A stretch of DNA of 64,000 nucleotides from Amycolatopsis xylanica. Lineage in GTDB: Bacteria > Actinomycetota > Actinomycetes > Mycobacteriales > Pseudonocardiaceae. The stretch is taken from positions 1,116,001-1,180,000 of the forward strand of contig NZ_FNON01000001.1 of assembly GCF_900107045.1 (NCBI RefSeq), written 5' to 3'. Shown in pieces: positions 56,197 to 64,000 of the stretch (within the stretch, counting starts at the first letter, position 1; the number at the start of each line of letters is the position of its first letter). The notes under the pieces are model-generated. The model saw nothing but the letters and a program-made list of their open reading frames with translations. It was not told the origin of the DNA and made no database searches. Made by a program: the position numbers and the translations under genes.

Positions 56197-56559
56197 ATGA
56201 GGCAGTACCTGCTCGCCGTCCAGATCGACGAGAGCGTTCCGTTCGGTCCGGAGGACGAGGTCCAGGCCATGATGGCCAGGACAGGCAAGGTCACCGAGGA
56301 GATGAAGACCGCCGGTGCGTGGGTGTTCGTCGGCGGACTGGAGAACTCGGACGCCTCGACGGTCGTCCGCCCCGCCGACGGCACGACCACCATCACCGAC
56401 GGCCCGTTCGCCGAGACGAAGGAGCAGCTCGGCGGGTTCTGGGTGATCCAGGTCGAGGATCTCGACGAGGCGCTGGCCTGGGCGGGCAAATGCGCGCTCG
56501 CGTGCGGCCAGGCGATCGAGGTCCGCCCGATCGACAGCGACGGGTCGCGCAGGCATTGA
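56197..56559 (+). CDS. YciI/DGPF-domain protein
   Basis: 120 residues with the DGPF motif TITDGPFAETKEQLGGFWVI and LDEALAWAGKC, diagnostic of the DGPF/YCII family that accompanies ECF42 sigma factors. Small alpha-beta fold; catalytic role unclear. The stop overlaps the TTG start of the sigma factor (TTGA), so translation is coupled. Confidence 0.92.
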   Translation: MRQYLLAVQIDESVPFGPEDEVQAMMARTGKVTEEMKTAGAWVFVGGLENSDASTVVRPADGTTTITDGPFAETKEQLGGFWVIQVEDLDEALAWAGKCALACGQAIEVRPIDSDGSRRH

Positions 56560-57740
56560 CGGATCTTGACGACGTCTACCGGGCGGAGTACGGCCGCTGC
56601 GTGGCCACCCTGACCCGGCTGCTCGGCGACATCGGGCTCGCCGAAGAGGCCGTGCAGGACGCGTTCGCGGTCGCCGTCCAGAAATGGGACGAGCTGCCGC
56701 CCAACCCCGGCGCGTGGATCGTGACCACCGCGCGCAACCGGGCCATCGACCGCCTGCGCCGGGAGTCGACCCGCGAGGCCCGCCACGCGCAGGCGTTGCT
56801 GCTGCACCAGCCTGACGAGGAGGCAGACGTCGGGCCGGTCCGCGACGACCAGCTCCGCATGATCTTCACCTGTTGCCACCCGGCGCTGTCCCCGCTCGCG
56901 CGGACCGCGCTGACGCTGCGCCTGCTCGGCGGGCTGGAGGTCCCCGAGATCGCGCGGGCCTACCTGGTGCCGGAAGCGACCATCTCCCAGCGCATCGTGC
57001 GCGCGAAGAAGAAGATCCGCGACGCGGGCATCCCGTACCGGGTGCCCTCGTCGGCCGAGCTTCCCGATCGGCTCGCCTCGGTGCTGACCGTGCTGTATCT
57101 GGTCTTCAATGAGGGGTACACGTCGACGTCGGGTTCGTTGGTGCGGACGGATTTGTGCGTCGAGGCTGTGCGCCTGACGCGGGTGCTCGCCGACCTGATG
57201 CCCGACGAGCCCGAGGTGATCGGGCTGCTGGGGCTGCTCCTGCTCACCGAGGCCCGTCGGCCCGCGCGGGTGGGGCCGTCGGGGGAGCTGGTGGTGCTCG
57301 CGGAGCAGGACCGGTCACTGTGGAACCGGGAGTTGATCGCGGAAGGGCATGAACTGGTGCGCCGGTGCCTGCGCCGCGGTCAGCCGGGGCCGTATCAGCT
57401 GCAGGCCGCGATCAACGCCGTGCACACGGACGGGGCCGCGACCGACTGGACGCAGGTGCTGGCGCTCTACGACCAGCTGCTGCGGTTCAGCCCGTCGCCG
57501 ATCGTGGCGTTGAACCGGGCTGTCGCGGTCGCTGAGGTGCACGGGCCTGCGCTCGCGCTGGCCGCGATCGAGGATCTGGAGTTGCCGGGCTATCACCTGC
57601 TGCCTGCGACGCGCGCCGACCTGCTGTCGCGGCTGGGGCGGTCGGCTGAGGCTGTGGTCGCGTATGACGACGCGATCGCCTTGGCGACCAATGACACCGA
57701 GCGCGCGTTCCTGGAGGGGCGGCGCGCTCGCCTGGCCTAG
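56556..57740 (+). CDS. ECF42-type RNA polymerase sigma factor
   Basis: 394 residues: sigma-70 region 2 (VQDAFAVAVQKWDELPPNPGAW; TTARNRAIDRLRR), region 4 (ARTALTLRLLGGLEVPEIARAYLVPEATISQRIVRAKKKI) and the long C-terminal extension of the ECF42 group (DUF6596-type, with LVFNEGYT and TPR-like end). TTG 56556 is the only sensible start (TDLDDVYRAEYGR). ECF42 factors have no anti-sigma gene; their extension and partner DGPF proteins are thought to control them, as in this operon. Confidence 0.92.
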   Translation: MTDLDDVYRAEYGRCVATLTRLLGDIGLAEEAVQDAFAVAVQKWDELPPNPGAWIVTTARNRAIDRLRRESTREARHAQALLLHQPDEEADVGPVRDDQLRMIFTCCHPALSPLARTALTLRLLGGLEVPEIARAYLVPEATISQRIVRAKKKIRDAGIPYRVPSSAELPDRLASVLTVLYLVFNEGYTSTSGSLVRTDLCVEAVRLTRVLADLMPDEPEVIGLLGLLLLTEARRPARVGPSGELVVLAEQDRSLWNRELIAEGHELVRRCLRRGQPGPYQLQAAINAVHTDGAATDWTQVLALYDQLLRFSPSPIVALNRAVAVAEVHGPALALAAIEDLELPGYHLLPATRADLLSRLGRSAEAVVAYDDAIALATNDTERAFLEGRRARLA

Positions 57741-57748
57741 AGCGTGAA

Positions 57749-57800
57749 GGGGTCGTGAGCGTTGCGGGCGGTTCTAACCGCCCGCAACGCTCACGACCCC
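57749..57800. repeat. Gene-end palindrome, copy 8
   Basis: Perfect 25-bp arms (57749-57773, 57776-57800) around CT, the longest perfect copy, 8 bp after the sigma-factor stop. Likely terminator. Confidence 0.9.
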
Positions 57801-57987
57801 GATCCCCCAACGCAGCAGGGAACCCCTCGTTCACTCGCGCACACCACGCGGCGCGCCCGGGCCCGATCGCGCAGCGAGGGAACCCCCGAGTGCTTATTAC
57901 GCACCCAGCGGCCCCTCACCTCACATCGAACTCGGCTGAGAAAGTCCACACCGGCCGGCCCAGAACAGGCCATGTTCGGCTTGACCT
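57801..57987. other. Noncoding convergent gap with second-family repeat
   Basis: Between the two palindromes of this gap. CCCAACGCAGCAGGGAACCC (57806-57825) is close to the reverse complement of the hairpin at 28025-28060, and GCAGCGAGGGAACCCC (near 57872) is a partial second copy. No credible coding frame seen. Confidence 0.6.
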
Positions 57988-58037
57988 GGGTCGTGAGTGG
58001 TATGGCCGGTTCTAACCGGCGATACCACTCACGACCC
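57988..58037. repeat. Gene-end palindrome, copy 9
   Basis: 24-bp arms (57988-58011, 58014-58037) with one mismatch around CT; 10 bp beyond the stop of the minus-strand SnoaL-like gene. Confidence 0.88.
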
Positions 58038-58047
58038 CACCCACGAC

Positions 58048-58464
58048 TCAGTCGGCGTGCTCGGGTGCGAAGTAGTCCCTCATCAGCGCGATCTTGCCGT
58101 CGCGCAGCCGGAAGATCTGGGCGAGCGACATGAACACGGTCGCCCCGTCCACGTCGTAGGCCGTGTCGATCTCCGTGATGAACACATCGGGGTCGGACGT
58201 GACGTGCAGCGTGTAGCTCGACTTGCTCACGTCGACCTTGCGATCGGGCCCGGCGGGCCGCGCGTAGTACTCGGCCAAGCCGGTGCGGATCGCGTCGCGC
58301 CCGGCGAGCCTGCGGGGGAACGGGTGGCCTTCGGGCACGAGCGGCGCTTCGAGCACGCCGTCGGGGGTGAACATGTCGGCCAAGGCGGCGGCGTCGCGGG
58401 TCATGCCGCAGTAGACGTAGCGCTCGAACAGTTTCTGTAGGTTTTCCACTCTTAATCGTCGCAT
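58048..58464 (-). CDS. SnoaL-like / ketosteroid-isomerase-fold protein
   Basis: 138 residues: LFERYVYCGMTRDAAALADMFTPDGVLEAPL, a GRDAIRTGLAEYY segment and FRLRDGKIALMRDYF, typical of SnoaL-like polyketide-cyclase-fold proteins. Substrate unknown. The ATG at 58464 gives an MRRLR leader; GTG 58449 is an alternative. It stands alone, convergent with the ECF42 operon, the gap being filled by two palindromes. Confidence 0.82.
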   Translation of the reverse strand: MRRLRVENLQKLFERYVYCGMTRDAAALADMFTPDGVLEAPLVPEGHPFPRRLAGRDAIRTGLAEYYARPAGPDRKVDVSKSSYTLHVTSDPDVFITEIDTAYDVDGATVFMSLAQIFRLRDGKIALMRDYFAPEHAD

Positions 58465-58634
58465 ACGGTCAAGATCGCGGGCAACGGACTATCGGGCAGT
58501 CCTGTGTGGACGCCCCGGCGCGGTCGTTGATTCGCTGCCGGAATCGTGACCACGAAACTTGGTCACCGCTGGTATCTGCGGCCGCGGCCGCCGCTCTTGC
58601 CCTTACCACGAAAGCCCCACGAGAGGGAAGGCCA

Positions 58635-58964
58635 ATGAGTGCGGTCGGTGATTGGACATTGCACTACAGCTGGGGGAACGCGAACAACTTCGGGCAGGCA
58701 CCGCTCAGCCTGAAGAGCAACGGGACGTTCACGGGTTCGCTGGCGGGGAAGTGGCGCCAGCAGGACGGGACGCTGCTGCTCAGCTTCGACACCGGTCCGG
58801 CCAAGTACGGCGGGACGGTCGACGCGAGTGTCGCTTCGGGGGCGATGTCGACGTTCGGCGGGCTCGCCGGAACCTGGTACATGCTCAAGCAGGGCGTGGT
58901 GGGCGCCACCGCCGCCACCCCCGAAATGGCCGGTTCGGTCGACGCCGCGGGTAACAAAGCGTAA
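58635..58964 (+). CDS. Free-standing copy of the M4 protease C-terminal domain
   Basis: 109 residues from ATG 58635 behind GAGAGGGAAGG. It is clearly paralogous to the last ~115 residues of the next gene: shared WTLHYSWG/WVLHFSWG, NGTFTGSL, GKW-QQDGT, LLSFDTGPAKY-GTVD, SGAMSTF-GL, and a C-terminal GS(V/I)DAAGN. No signal peptide or cysteines. Probably a compact beta-sandwich binding domain. It ends 19 bp before the protease gene, so the two are co-transcribed. It could target the protease, compete for its ligand, or act as a separate binding protein. Confidence 0.85.
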   Translation: MSAVGDWTLHYSWGNANNFGQAPLSLKSNGTFTGSLAGKWRQQDGTLLLSFDTGPAKYGGTVDASVASGAMSTFGGLAGTWYMLKQGVVGATAATPEMAGSVDAAGNKA

Positions 58965-58983
58965 TACGAGAAAGGCGTAAGCC

Positions 58984-60423
58984 ATGCACCGCCATTCGCT
59001 TCACTGCATCATTCCGCCGCATATGCTCGAGCAGATCGCCGAACGCGCGCCCGACGCCGAAACCCGCAGCGCGGCCCTGCGCGCGTTGTCCGTCGACCAC
59101 AGTGTGCGTGCCGAGCGGATGACCGAGCACTTCACCCGTCCCCGCACCACCCCGGCGAGCCAATCGCTGACGCCGCACCTGCAGCGTTTCCTGTACTCGG
59201 CCGAGAACAAGCAGACGCTGCCGGGCAAGCTCGTCCGCGCGGAGGGCCAGGCCGCGAGCGGGGACGTCACGGTCGACGAGGCCTACGACGGGCTCGGCGC
59301 GACGTTCAAGCTCTTCTGGGACATTTATCAGCGCAATTCCATCGACAACATCGGCATGGACCTCAAAGGCACCGTCCACTTCGGAACCAAGTACAACAAC
59401 GCGTTCTGGAACGGCAGCCAGATGGTGTTCGGTGACGGTGACGGCGTCATCTTCAACCGGTTCACCATCGCGGTCGACGTGATGGGCCACGAGCTGACCC
59501 ACGGCGTCACCGGCCACCAGGCTGGCCTGGTCTACCACGACCAGCCGGGCGCGCTGAACGAGTCCATGTCGGACGTGTTCGGCTCGCTCGTGAAGCAGTA
59601 CGCGCTCAAGCAGACCGCCGCGCAGGCCGACTGGCTCATCGGGCAGGGCCTGCTCGCGGCCGGGATCAACGGCGTCGCGCTGCGCTCGATGAAGGCTCCG
59701 GGCACCGCGTACAACGACCCGAAGCTCGGCAAGGACCCGCAGCCGGACCACATGAGCAAGTACGTCAACACCACCTCCGACAACGGTGGCGTGCACATCA
59801 ACTCCGGCATCCCGAACAAGGCGTTCTACCTGCTCGCCATCGCGCTCGGGAACAACGCATGGGACAAGGCGGGCCGGATCTGGTACACCACGCTCTGCGA
59901 TCCGCGCCTGTCGTCGACCGCGCAGTTCCTCGACTTCGCGAACCTGACGGCCGCGAACGCGAGCATGCTCTACGGCGCCAACGAGGCACAGGCCGTCATC
60001 GACGCCTGGGCGCAGGTCGGCGTGCACGCCACGTTCTCGCTGCCGAAGATCTCCGGCAACTGGGTGCTCCACTTCAGCTGGGGTGCCACCGCGAACTACG
60101 CGCAGACCGCGCTTTCGTTCAACGGCAACGGAACCTTCACCGGTTCGCTGTCGGGCAAGTGGCATCAGCAGGACGGGACCGTGCTGCTCAGTTTCGACAC
60201 CGGCCCCGCCAAGTACGCGGGCACGGTCGACGGCAACGTCGGCTCGGGCGCGATGTCGACGTTCGCCGGGCTCGACGGCGCCTGGTATCTGTCCAAGCAG
60301 GGCACCACCGGGATCGCCAAGACCGTGCTGCCCGCTGCCGAGCCGGGTTCGATCGACGCGGCGGGCAACGCCTTCACCGGCAGCGTGCCCGCGGAACCGC
60401 GGGCGACGGAAACCACGGCCTAG
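58984..60423 (+). CDS. Protealysin-like M4 metalloprotease with C-terminal beta domain
   Basis: 479 residues. The N-terminal protealysin-type propeptide starts CIIPPHMLEQIAERA; there is no signal peptide, as in protealysins. M4 catalytic core: GHELTHGVTGHQ (His169, Glu170, His173), GALNESMSDVFG (Glu193) and DNGGVHINSGIPNKAFY (catalytic His271). From ~355 an extra beta-rich domain, homologous to the preceding gene, is appended; typical protealysins lack it. The next gene encodes an emfourin-like inhibitor, the known partner of protealysins. Likely a cytoplasmic or non-classically exported protease used against competitors, phages or host proteins; the role is inferred. Confidence 0.95.
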   Translation: MHRHSLHCIIPPHMLEQIAERAPDAETRSAALRALSVDHSVRAERMTEHFTRPRTTPASQSLTPHLQRFLYSAENKQTLPGKLVRAEGQAASGDVTVDEAYDGLGATFKLFWDIYQRNSIDNIGMDLKGTVHFGTKYNNAFWNGSQMVFGDGDGVIFNRFTIAVDVMGHELTHGVTGHQAGLVYHDQPGALNESMSDVFGSLVKQYALKQTAAQADWLIGQGLLAAGINGVALRSMKAPGTAYNDPKLGKDPQPDHMSKYVNTTSDNGGVHINSGIPNKAFYLLAIALGNNAWDKAGRIWYTTLCDPRLSSTAQFLDFANLTAANASMLYGANEAQAVIDAWAQVGVHATFSLPKISGNWVLHFSWGATANYAQTALSFNGNGTFTGSLSGKWHQQDGTVLLSFDTGPAKYAGTVDGNVGSGAMSTFAGLDGAWYLSKQGTTGIAKTVLPAAEPGSIDAAGNAFTGSVPAEPRATETTA

Positions 60424-60450
60424 AGTGAGGGGAACACAGGGAGGTGCTCG

Positions 60451-60759
60451 ATGCGGATCACTTTCGAGTCCGACGGCGGCTTCGCCGTGTTCCCCGCTCT
60501 GCAACGGCCGATGACGATCGACACTGCCGACCTGCCGCCGGCGACGGCCTCCGAGCTGGAAAACCTCGTGCGTGTCGCACGCGAGCAGCCCCGGCCCGTG
60601 AGCGTGTCGCCGACGGCGGGCGCCGATCAGATCACCCATGTGATCACCGTTGAAGACGACGACGGTGAGCACAGCCTGCGGCTCACCGAGCCGGTCATGG
60701 ACGAGGCCGTCCAAGCACTGATCGAGCGGCTCAGCGAGCTGCGGCGTAACCGGGCCTGA
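60451..60759 (+). CDS. Emfourin-like protease inhibitor
   Basis: 102 residues: RITFESDGGFAVFPALQRPMTI...DTADLPPATASELENLVRVA and a C-terminal helix. The pattern (strand with (S/G)GG(F/V)A(V/F), then basic/hydrophobic strand, D..DLP, helix LV..A) matches emfourin, the M4 protealysin inhibitor of Serratia. AGGGAGG lies 5 bp before the ATG. Its position right after the M4 gene supports the call. The 3' end overlaps the convergent MFS gene by 29 bp. Inhibition of the neighbour is inferred from the Serratia pair. Confidence 0.82.
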   Translation: MRITFESDGGFAVFPALQRPMTIDTADLPPATASELENLVRVAREQPRPVSVSPTAGADQITHVITVEDDDGEHSLRLTEPVMDEAVQALIERLSELRRNRA

Positions 60760-61918
60760 GCCCGGCGACCGCGGCCAGTCCGATGGCCGCGGTCGCCGGA
60801 ACCAGCGCCGTGATCGGGATGAACTGGGCGAGCGCGCCCGCGACGGCGAATCCGAGGCCTTGCCAGAACATCAGCCCGGCCGTCTGCAGTGCGAGCGCGC
60901 GAGACCGGAGGTGCTCGGGCGCCACGTCGAGCAGCAGCCGGTCCAGGCCGAGGTGGTGCGCGAAGCCGAGTCCCGAGCAGAACAGGATCGCCAGCGTGGC
61001 GATGAAGCCGGGCCGCAAGGCGTACCCGAGCAGCGGCACGAAGACGAGCGCCGCGAGTGAGGCGATCCGGCTGACCTGGTGTTCGACGTCGAGTCCCCAC
61101 ATGCCGATGAACTCGGCCAGGATGTTGCCCAGCGGAAGCACGGCCATCATGAGCCCGAGCTGAACGGTCGAAAAGCCCTGTTCGTGGGCATACGGGTTCG
61201 CGAGCGCCTCGGGGAAGAGCGCGAGCGACGGGATCACCCAGCCGAGCAACAGCACCCGGCGCAACGCGGGCACGGCCAGCACGGCCCGCAGCCCGCCGAG
61301 CGAATCACGCAGCAGCGATCCGGCCTTCGCGCGCGGTGGCCGTTCCTTCGTCGCGAACCGCAGCAGCGCGGCCGAGACCACAAAGGCGCCGGCTTCCATG
61401 AGCAACGCTGTCGACGCCGTCACCGCGGCGAGCAGCAAGCCGCCGAGTGCGAGCCCGGCCACCTGCGCACCCTGTGACACCAGCCGGAAGAGGCTCCGGC
61501 CCGGGATGTAGGCCGGGCCGGGCAGTATCTCCGGCAAGGTGGCGGCGCGGGCGCCGGAGAAGATCGGCCCGACCAGCCCGATCCCGAACACCAGCGCGAG
61601 CAGCGCCCACACCGGCATGCCCGGGATGGCCATCGTCGCGGCGAGCGTCGCCGTCGTCAGATTGCAGGTCACCAGCAGGCGCCGCACCGGCATCCGGTCG
61701 ACGAGCGCGGAGAACACCGTGCCCGCGAACAGATGCGGGGTGAACGCCAGCGCGAACACCAGCGTGGTGAGCAGGGGCGAGCCGGTGCTTTGGTAGACCA
61801 GCACCGAGGTGGCGAACTGCGCGACGATCATGCCGAGCATCGAGAGCACGTGCGCGGCGAACACCGCGCGGAACTCGCCGATGGCCAGCGCGTCGCGGTA
61901 GCGCGTCCGCGCGGTCAT
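60731..61918 (-). CDS. MFS transporter
   Basis: 395 residues with about twelve hydrophobic segments and a motif-A-like loop (SALVDRMPVRRLL, ~70-82). Resembles the large actinobacterial group of enterobactin-exporter-like permeases. Overlaps the upstream amidohydrolase stop by 4 bp (ATGA), so the two share a transcript. Substrate unknown. Confidence 0.9.
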   Translation of the reverse strand: MTARTRYRDALAIGEFRAVFAAHVLSMLGMIVAQFATSVLVYQSTGSPLLTTLVFALAFTPHLFAGTVFSALVDRMPVRRLLVTCNLTTATLAATMAIPGMPVWALLALVFGIGLVGPIFSGARAATLPEILPGPAYIPGRSLFRLVSQGAQVAGLALGGLLLAAVTASTALLMEAGAFVVSAALLRFATKERPPRAKAGSLLRDSLGGLRAVLAVPALRRVLLLGWVIPSLALFPEALANPYAHEQGFSTVQLGLMMAVLPLGNILAEFIGMWGLDVEHQVSRIASLAALVFVPLLGYALRPGFIATLAILFCSGLGFAHHLGLDRLLLDVAPEHLRSRALALQTAGLMFWQGLGFAVAGALAQFIPITALVPATAAIGLAAVAGLRPGYAAAR

Positions 61919-63216
61919 ACCGCGCGGGTGACCGGCGCGCCGTTGCGCCAGACGGCCGAGACGTCACGCAGCGCGGTGATGTCACGGGTCGGGTCGCCGT
62001 CGACCAGCACCAGGTCGGCGCGCAGGCCGCGAGCGATGCGGCCCCGGTCGGTGAAGCCGTAGTGCGAGGCCGGGGTGGACGTCGCGGCGGCGAGCGCCTC
62101 GACCGGGGCCAGCCCGGCGCGGACGAGCAGTTCCAGCTCGACGAGCAGGCTGACGCCGTGTGCGATCCCGGGGATGCCCGAGTCGGTGCCCGCGGTGATC
62201 GGGACGCCAGCCGCGTGCAGCTTCGCGACATTGCGCGATGCCGTCTCCAGCACCCCTGGCCGCTCGAAACCCCAAGGGGCGTCGAGGAATCCGCGCTGTT
62301 TGGCCGACAGGAACGGCGCGACGCGCGGATCGGTGATCACGGACTTGGTGGCCGGGTTCTGGAGCGAGCCGAGCGCGCTCCAGAGCGTCAACGTCGGCGT
62401 GACGAAGGCGCCGCCGCGGACCGCGAGGCGCACGACGTCGTCGGCGATCTCGGCGTCGCTGAACAGGTGGACCAGGCCGGTGATCCCGGCGGACAGCGCG
62501 GTGCGGGCCATGTCCTGCCTGGTCGCGTGCGCGACGCTGGGCATGCGGTGGCGCTTCGCGGCGGCGATCAGCCCGCGTACCTGCGTCTCGGACAGGACCG
62601 GGATGCGCGCGCCGGTGATCAGGTGCACGTCTTCCAACGCGAGCTTGAGGTGATCGGACCCCTCGGCCTGGCGCGCCGCGACGAACTCGGCCGGATCGGT
62701 GCCGGGCTCCATCAGCGGGAACACCAGGCCGCTGTCCGTGCCCCAGCCACCGGGCACGGTCGCCCACCAGCCCGCCGTCCATAGGTCCGACAGCGGGGTC
62801 GGCGCGTAGGAGCGGCGCTGGCGGCGGATCGGACCGTGCGCCGCCGGGTCGCTGACCATGTCGAGCTCGGTGGTGACGCCGAAGCGCGGCGCGTCGGTGC
62901 GGTCGGGGCCGGTGTGGTGGACGTGGCCGTCGATGAGCCCCGGAAGCAGGGTCTTGCCGCGGCCGTCGTGCACGGGCAGGCCGCGCGGCCCTGCGCCTTC
63001 ATGTACCGCGCCTTCGTGCACCGCGACGATGCGGCCGGCGTCGACCACCACCGTGCCGCACTCGATCACCCGGCGGCCGTCGAAGATCCGCGCGCCGACG
63101 ATGGCGAACGGCCCGGCGGGCGCGGCTTCGGCGGTGCCCGTCACCGCCGCGAGCGGCAGCGCCAGCCCGGCGGCCAGCACACTGCGGCGCGCGATGTTTC
63201 CATGGGAAAGACACAT
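61915..63216 (-). CDS. Tat-exported metal-dependent amidohydrolase
   Basis: 433 residues from ATG 63216, which places a twin-arginine signal (IARRSVLAAGLALPLAAVTG) at the N-terminus; longer upstream frames break this. Catalytic features of the imidazolonepropionase/prolidase-like amidohydrolases: DGHVHHTG (metal His pair), KLALED (possible carboxylated Lys), VAHAT, LVHLFSD and TAGTDSGIP (Asp). The folded, metal-loaded export route fits Tat. An adjacent MFS gene may import or export the product. Substrate unknown. Confidence 0.88.
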   Translation of the reverse strand: MCLSHGNIARRSVLAAGLALPLAAVTGTAEAAPAGPFAIVGARIFDGRRVIECGTVVVDAGRIVAVHEGAVHEGAGPRGLPVHDGRGKTLLPGLIDGHVHHTGPDRTDAPRFGVTTELDMVSDPAAHGPIRRQRRSYAPTPLSDLWTAGWWATVPGGWGTDSGLVFPLMEPGTDPAEFVAARQAEGSDHLKLALEDVHLITGARIPVLSETQVRGLIAAAKRHRMPSVAHATRQDMARTALSAGITGLVHLFSDAEIADDVVRLAVRGGAFVTPTLTLWSALGSLQNPATKSVITDPRVAPFLSAKQRGFLDAPWGFERPGVLETASRNVAKLHAAGVPITAGTDSGIPGIAHGVSLLVELELLVRAGLAPVEALAAATSTPASHYGFTDRGRIARGLRADLVLVDGDPTRDITALRDVSAVWRNGAPVTRAV

Positions 63217-63375
63217 AAGAACCCCCGAGATCCCCGTCAAGACTCGACCAGCGTAGGGCAAACGGGCGTGGTTCTGACCCGCCATCCGGGCAGTGAATTG
63301 GGCATATTGGAAGATCGGACCGGCGCCGCCGAACTGGCAGGATTTGGTTCCCCACCATGTAAAACTGGAGGCGCG

Positions 63376-64000
63376 ATGTCCGTCACGGACCGAATTCCCG
63401 CTCATCCCGGCGCCGCTTATTTCGGCAGCGGGCCTTATCCGGAGCATCGGGCGCGGATCACCGTGTTGTCGATGCTGGCCGGATTGGCGCTGACGATCGT
63501 CTGGTCGGCGCCCTTTGTGGACTCCGTGATCGGCGACAGTGTGGCGAATGGACTACTCGGCCATGACGCCAAAGGCACGCCGATCGAAGGTGCGTTGGCA
63601 GGCACGGTCTTCGCGTTCGTCTCCGGGTTGGCCGGTTCGTTCACCGCGTGCAACATCGCCGCTTTCGGCGCGGTGGCGCCACTTGTGGGCACCGAGACGT
63701 CAGGCCGCCCCCGTTTTCTCACCACGCTGAAACCGCTCGGCTGGATCGCGGCGGGCATGCTCACCGTCTCGGTGGTGTACGGCGTGATCGTCGCTTTGGT
63801 CGGCACCCGGATGCCGCAGTTCTCGACCGCGAAGACGACCGGGCTTTCGCCGCGCAGCATCCAGTCGATGGTCGCGTTCGGCATCATCGGGCTGGTGTTC
63901 ATCGTGCTCGGCCTGGTGTCGCTCGGCGTGGTCCGCAACCCGCTCGCCGGGCTGACCCGCCGGTTCCCGGCGACCCCGCACGTGCTGATGGGCGCGCTGA
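63376..64000 (+). CDS. Polytopic membrane protein, 3'-truncated by the window
   Basis: 208 codons are visible and the frame is open to the last base. Start at ATG 63376 behind GGAGG. Four hydrophobic segments (ITVLSMLAGLALTIVWSAPF; LAGTVFAFVSGLAGSF with CNIAAFGAVAPL; LGWIAAGMLTVSVVYGVIVAL; MVAFGIIGLVFIVLGLVSLG). The pattern TACNIAAFGAVAPL recalls DsbD/CcdA- or sulfite-exporter-like membrane proteins, but I do not assign a family. The 159-bp divergent gap to the amidohydrolase holds both promoters; no clear boxes assigned. Confidence 0.75.
   Translation, partial: MSVTDRIPAHPGAAYFGSGPYPEHRARITVLSMLAGLALTIVWSAPFVDSVIGDSVANGLLGHDAKGTPIEGALAGTVFAFVSGLAGSFTACNIAAFGAVAPLVGTETSGRPRFLTTLKPLGWIAAGMLTVSVVYGVIVALVGTRMPQFSTAKTTGLSPRSIQSMVAFGIIGLVFIVLGLVSLGVVRNPLAGLTRRFPATPHVLMGAL

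Noticed and set aside
58885..60714. Antisense open frame over the M4 protease
   Set aside because: M4 motifs HExxH, NExxSD and the catalytic His are intact on the plus strand; the antisense product has no domain.
1..64000. tRNA, rRNA, integrase, insertion sequence or attachment site
   Set aside because: None seen by eye on either strand; no transposase or integrase motif in any credible frame.

Overview
The window is high-GC actinomycete DNA, most like Amycolatopsis or a close Pseudonocardiales relative. That placement is inferred from GC-rich codon use, 4-bp stop/start overlaps, NRPS operons, AfsR/PadR/NarL-type regulators, a DasR-type operator and a DinB/ECF42 stress cassette. No rRNA, tRNA, CRISPR array, integrase or transposase was seen.

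Left part (1-25.7 kb): a nonribosomal peptide cluster entered from its middle. Two NRPS genes read [A]-T-E-C-A-T and C-A-T-E-C-A-T-C-A-T-E. They are followed, with overlapping stop/start codons, by a stand-alone penicillin-binding-protein-type thioesterase, an MFS exporter and a sensor kinase/response regulator pair. Next come a convergent membrane glycosyltransferase (GT39 type) and a three-gene operon matching MppP, MppQ and MppR, the enzymes that turn L-arginine into L-enduracididine. An assembly line ending in an epimerization domain plus a free PBP-type thioesterase is the known signature of head-to-tail cyclized peptides with a D-residue at the C-terminus. The product is therefore predicted to be an enduracididine-containing cyclic peptide, possibly glycosylated and related in logic to mannopeptimycin. 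Its visible residues are D-X, L-(Val-like), D-X, L-X and D-(basic).

Middle part (25.7-43 kb): small membrane/unknown genes and secreted enzymes (HEAGH metalloprotease, polysaccharide-lyase-like protein, AA10 LPMO under a DasR-type operator, snapalysin). An A-T didomain / type II thioesterase / P450 operon at 29.9-33.6 kb looks like a carrier-bound amino-acid beta-hydroxylation cassette. An AfsR-like regulator faces two paralogous imine-reductase-family genes. A PadR gene faces an NTF2/SGNH-hydrolase pair.

Right part (43-64 kb): a minus-strand operon with cupin, asparagine-synthetase-like, PrpF-like, acyl-CoA-dehydrogenase-fold, dihydroorotase-like and flavin-reductase genes, with its own promoter. 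I cannot match it to a described pathway. It is followed by a TetR-controlled HbpS/MFS/tautomerase set with flavoenzymes, a DinB-YciI-ECF42 operon, a protealysin-like M4 protease with an emfourin-like inhibitor and a separate copy of the protease's C-terminal domain, an MFS/amidohydrolase pair and a 3'-truncated membrane protein.

Two repeat systems stand out. Nine dispersed ~45-50 bp palindromes with a GGTT(CT/AG)AACC centre sit at gene ends, two per gap between spaced convergent genes. A 27-bp x 3 in-frame array of an 18-bp palindrome interrupts one adenylation domain. Substrate codes and promoter calls were aligned by eye and are tentative.
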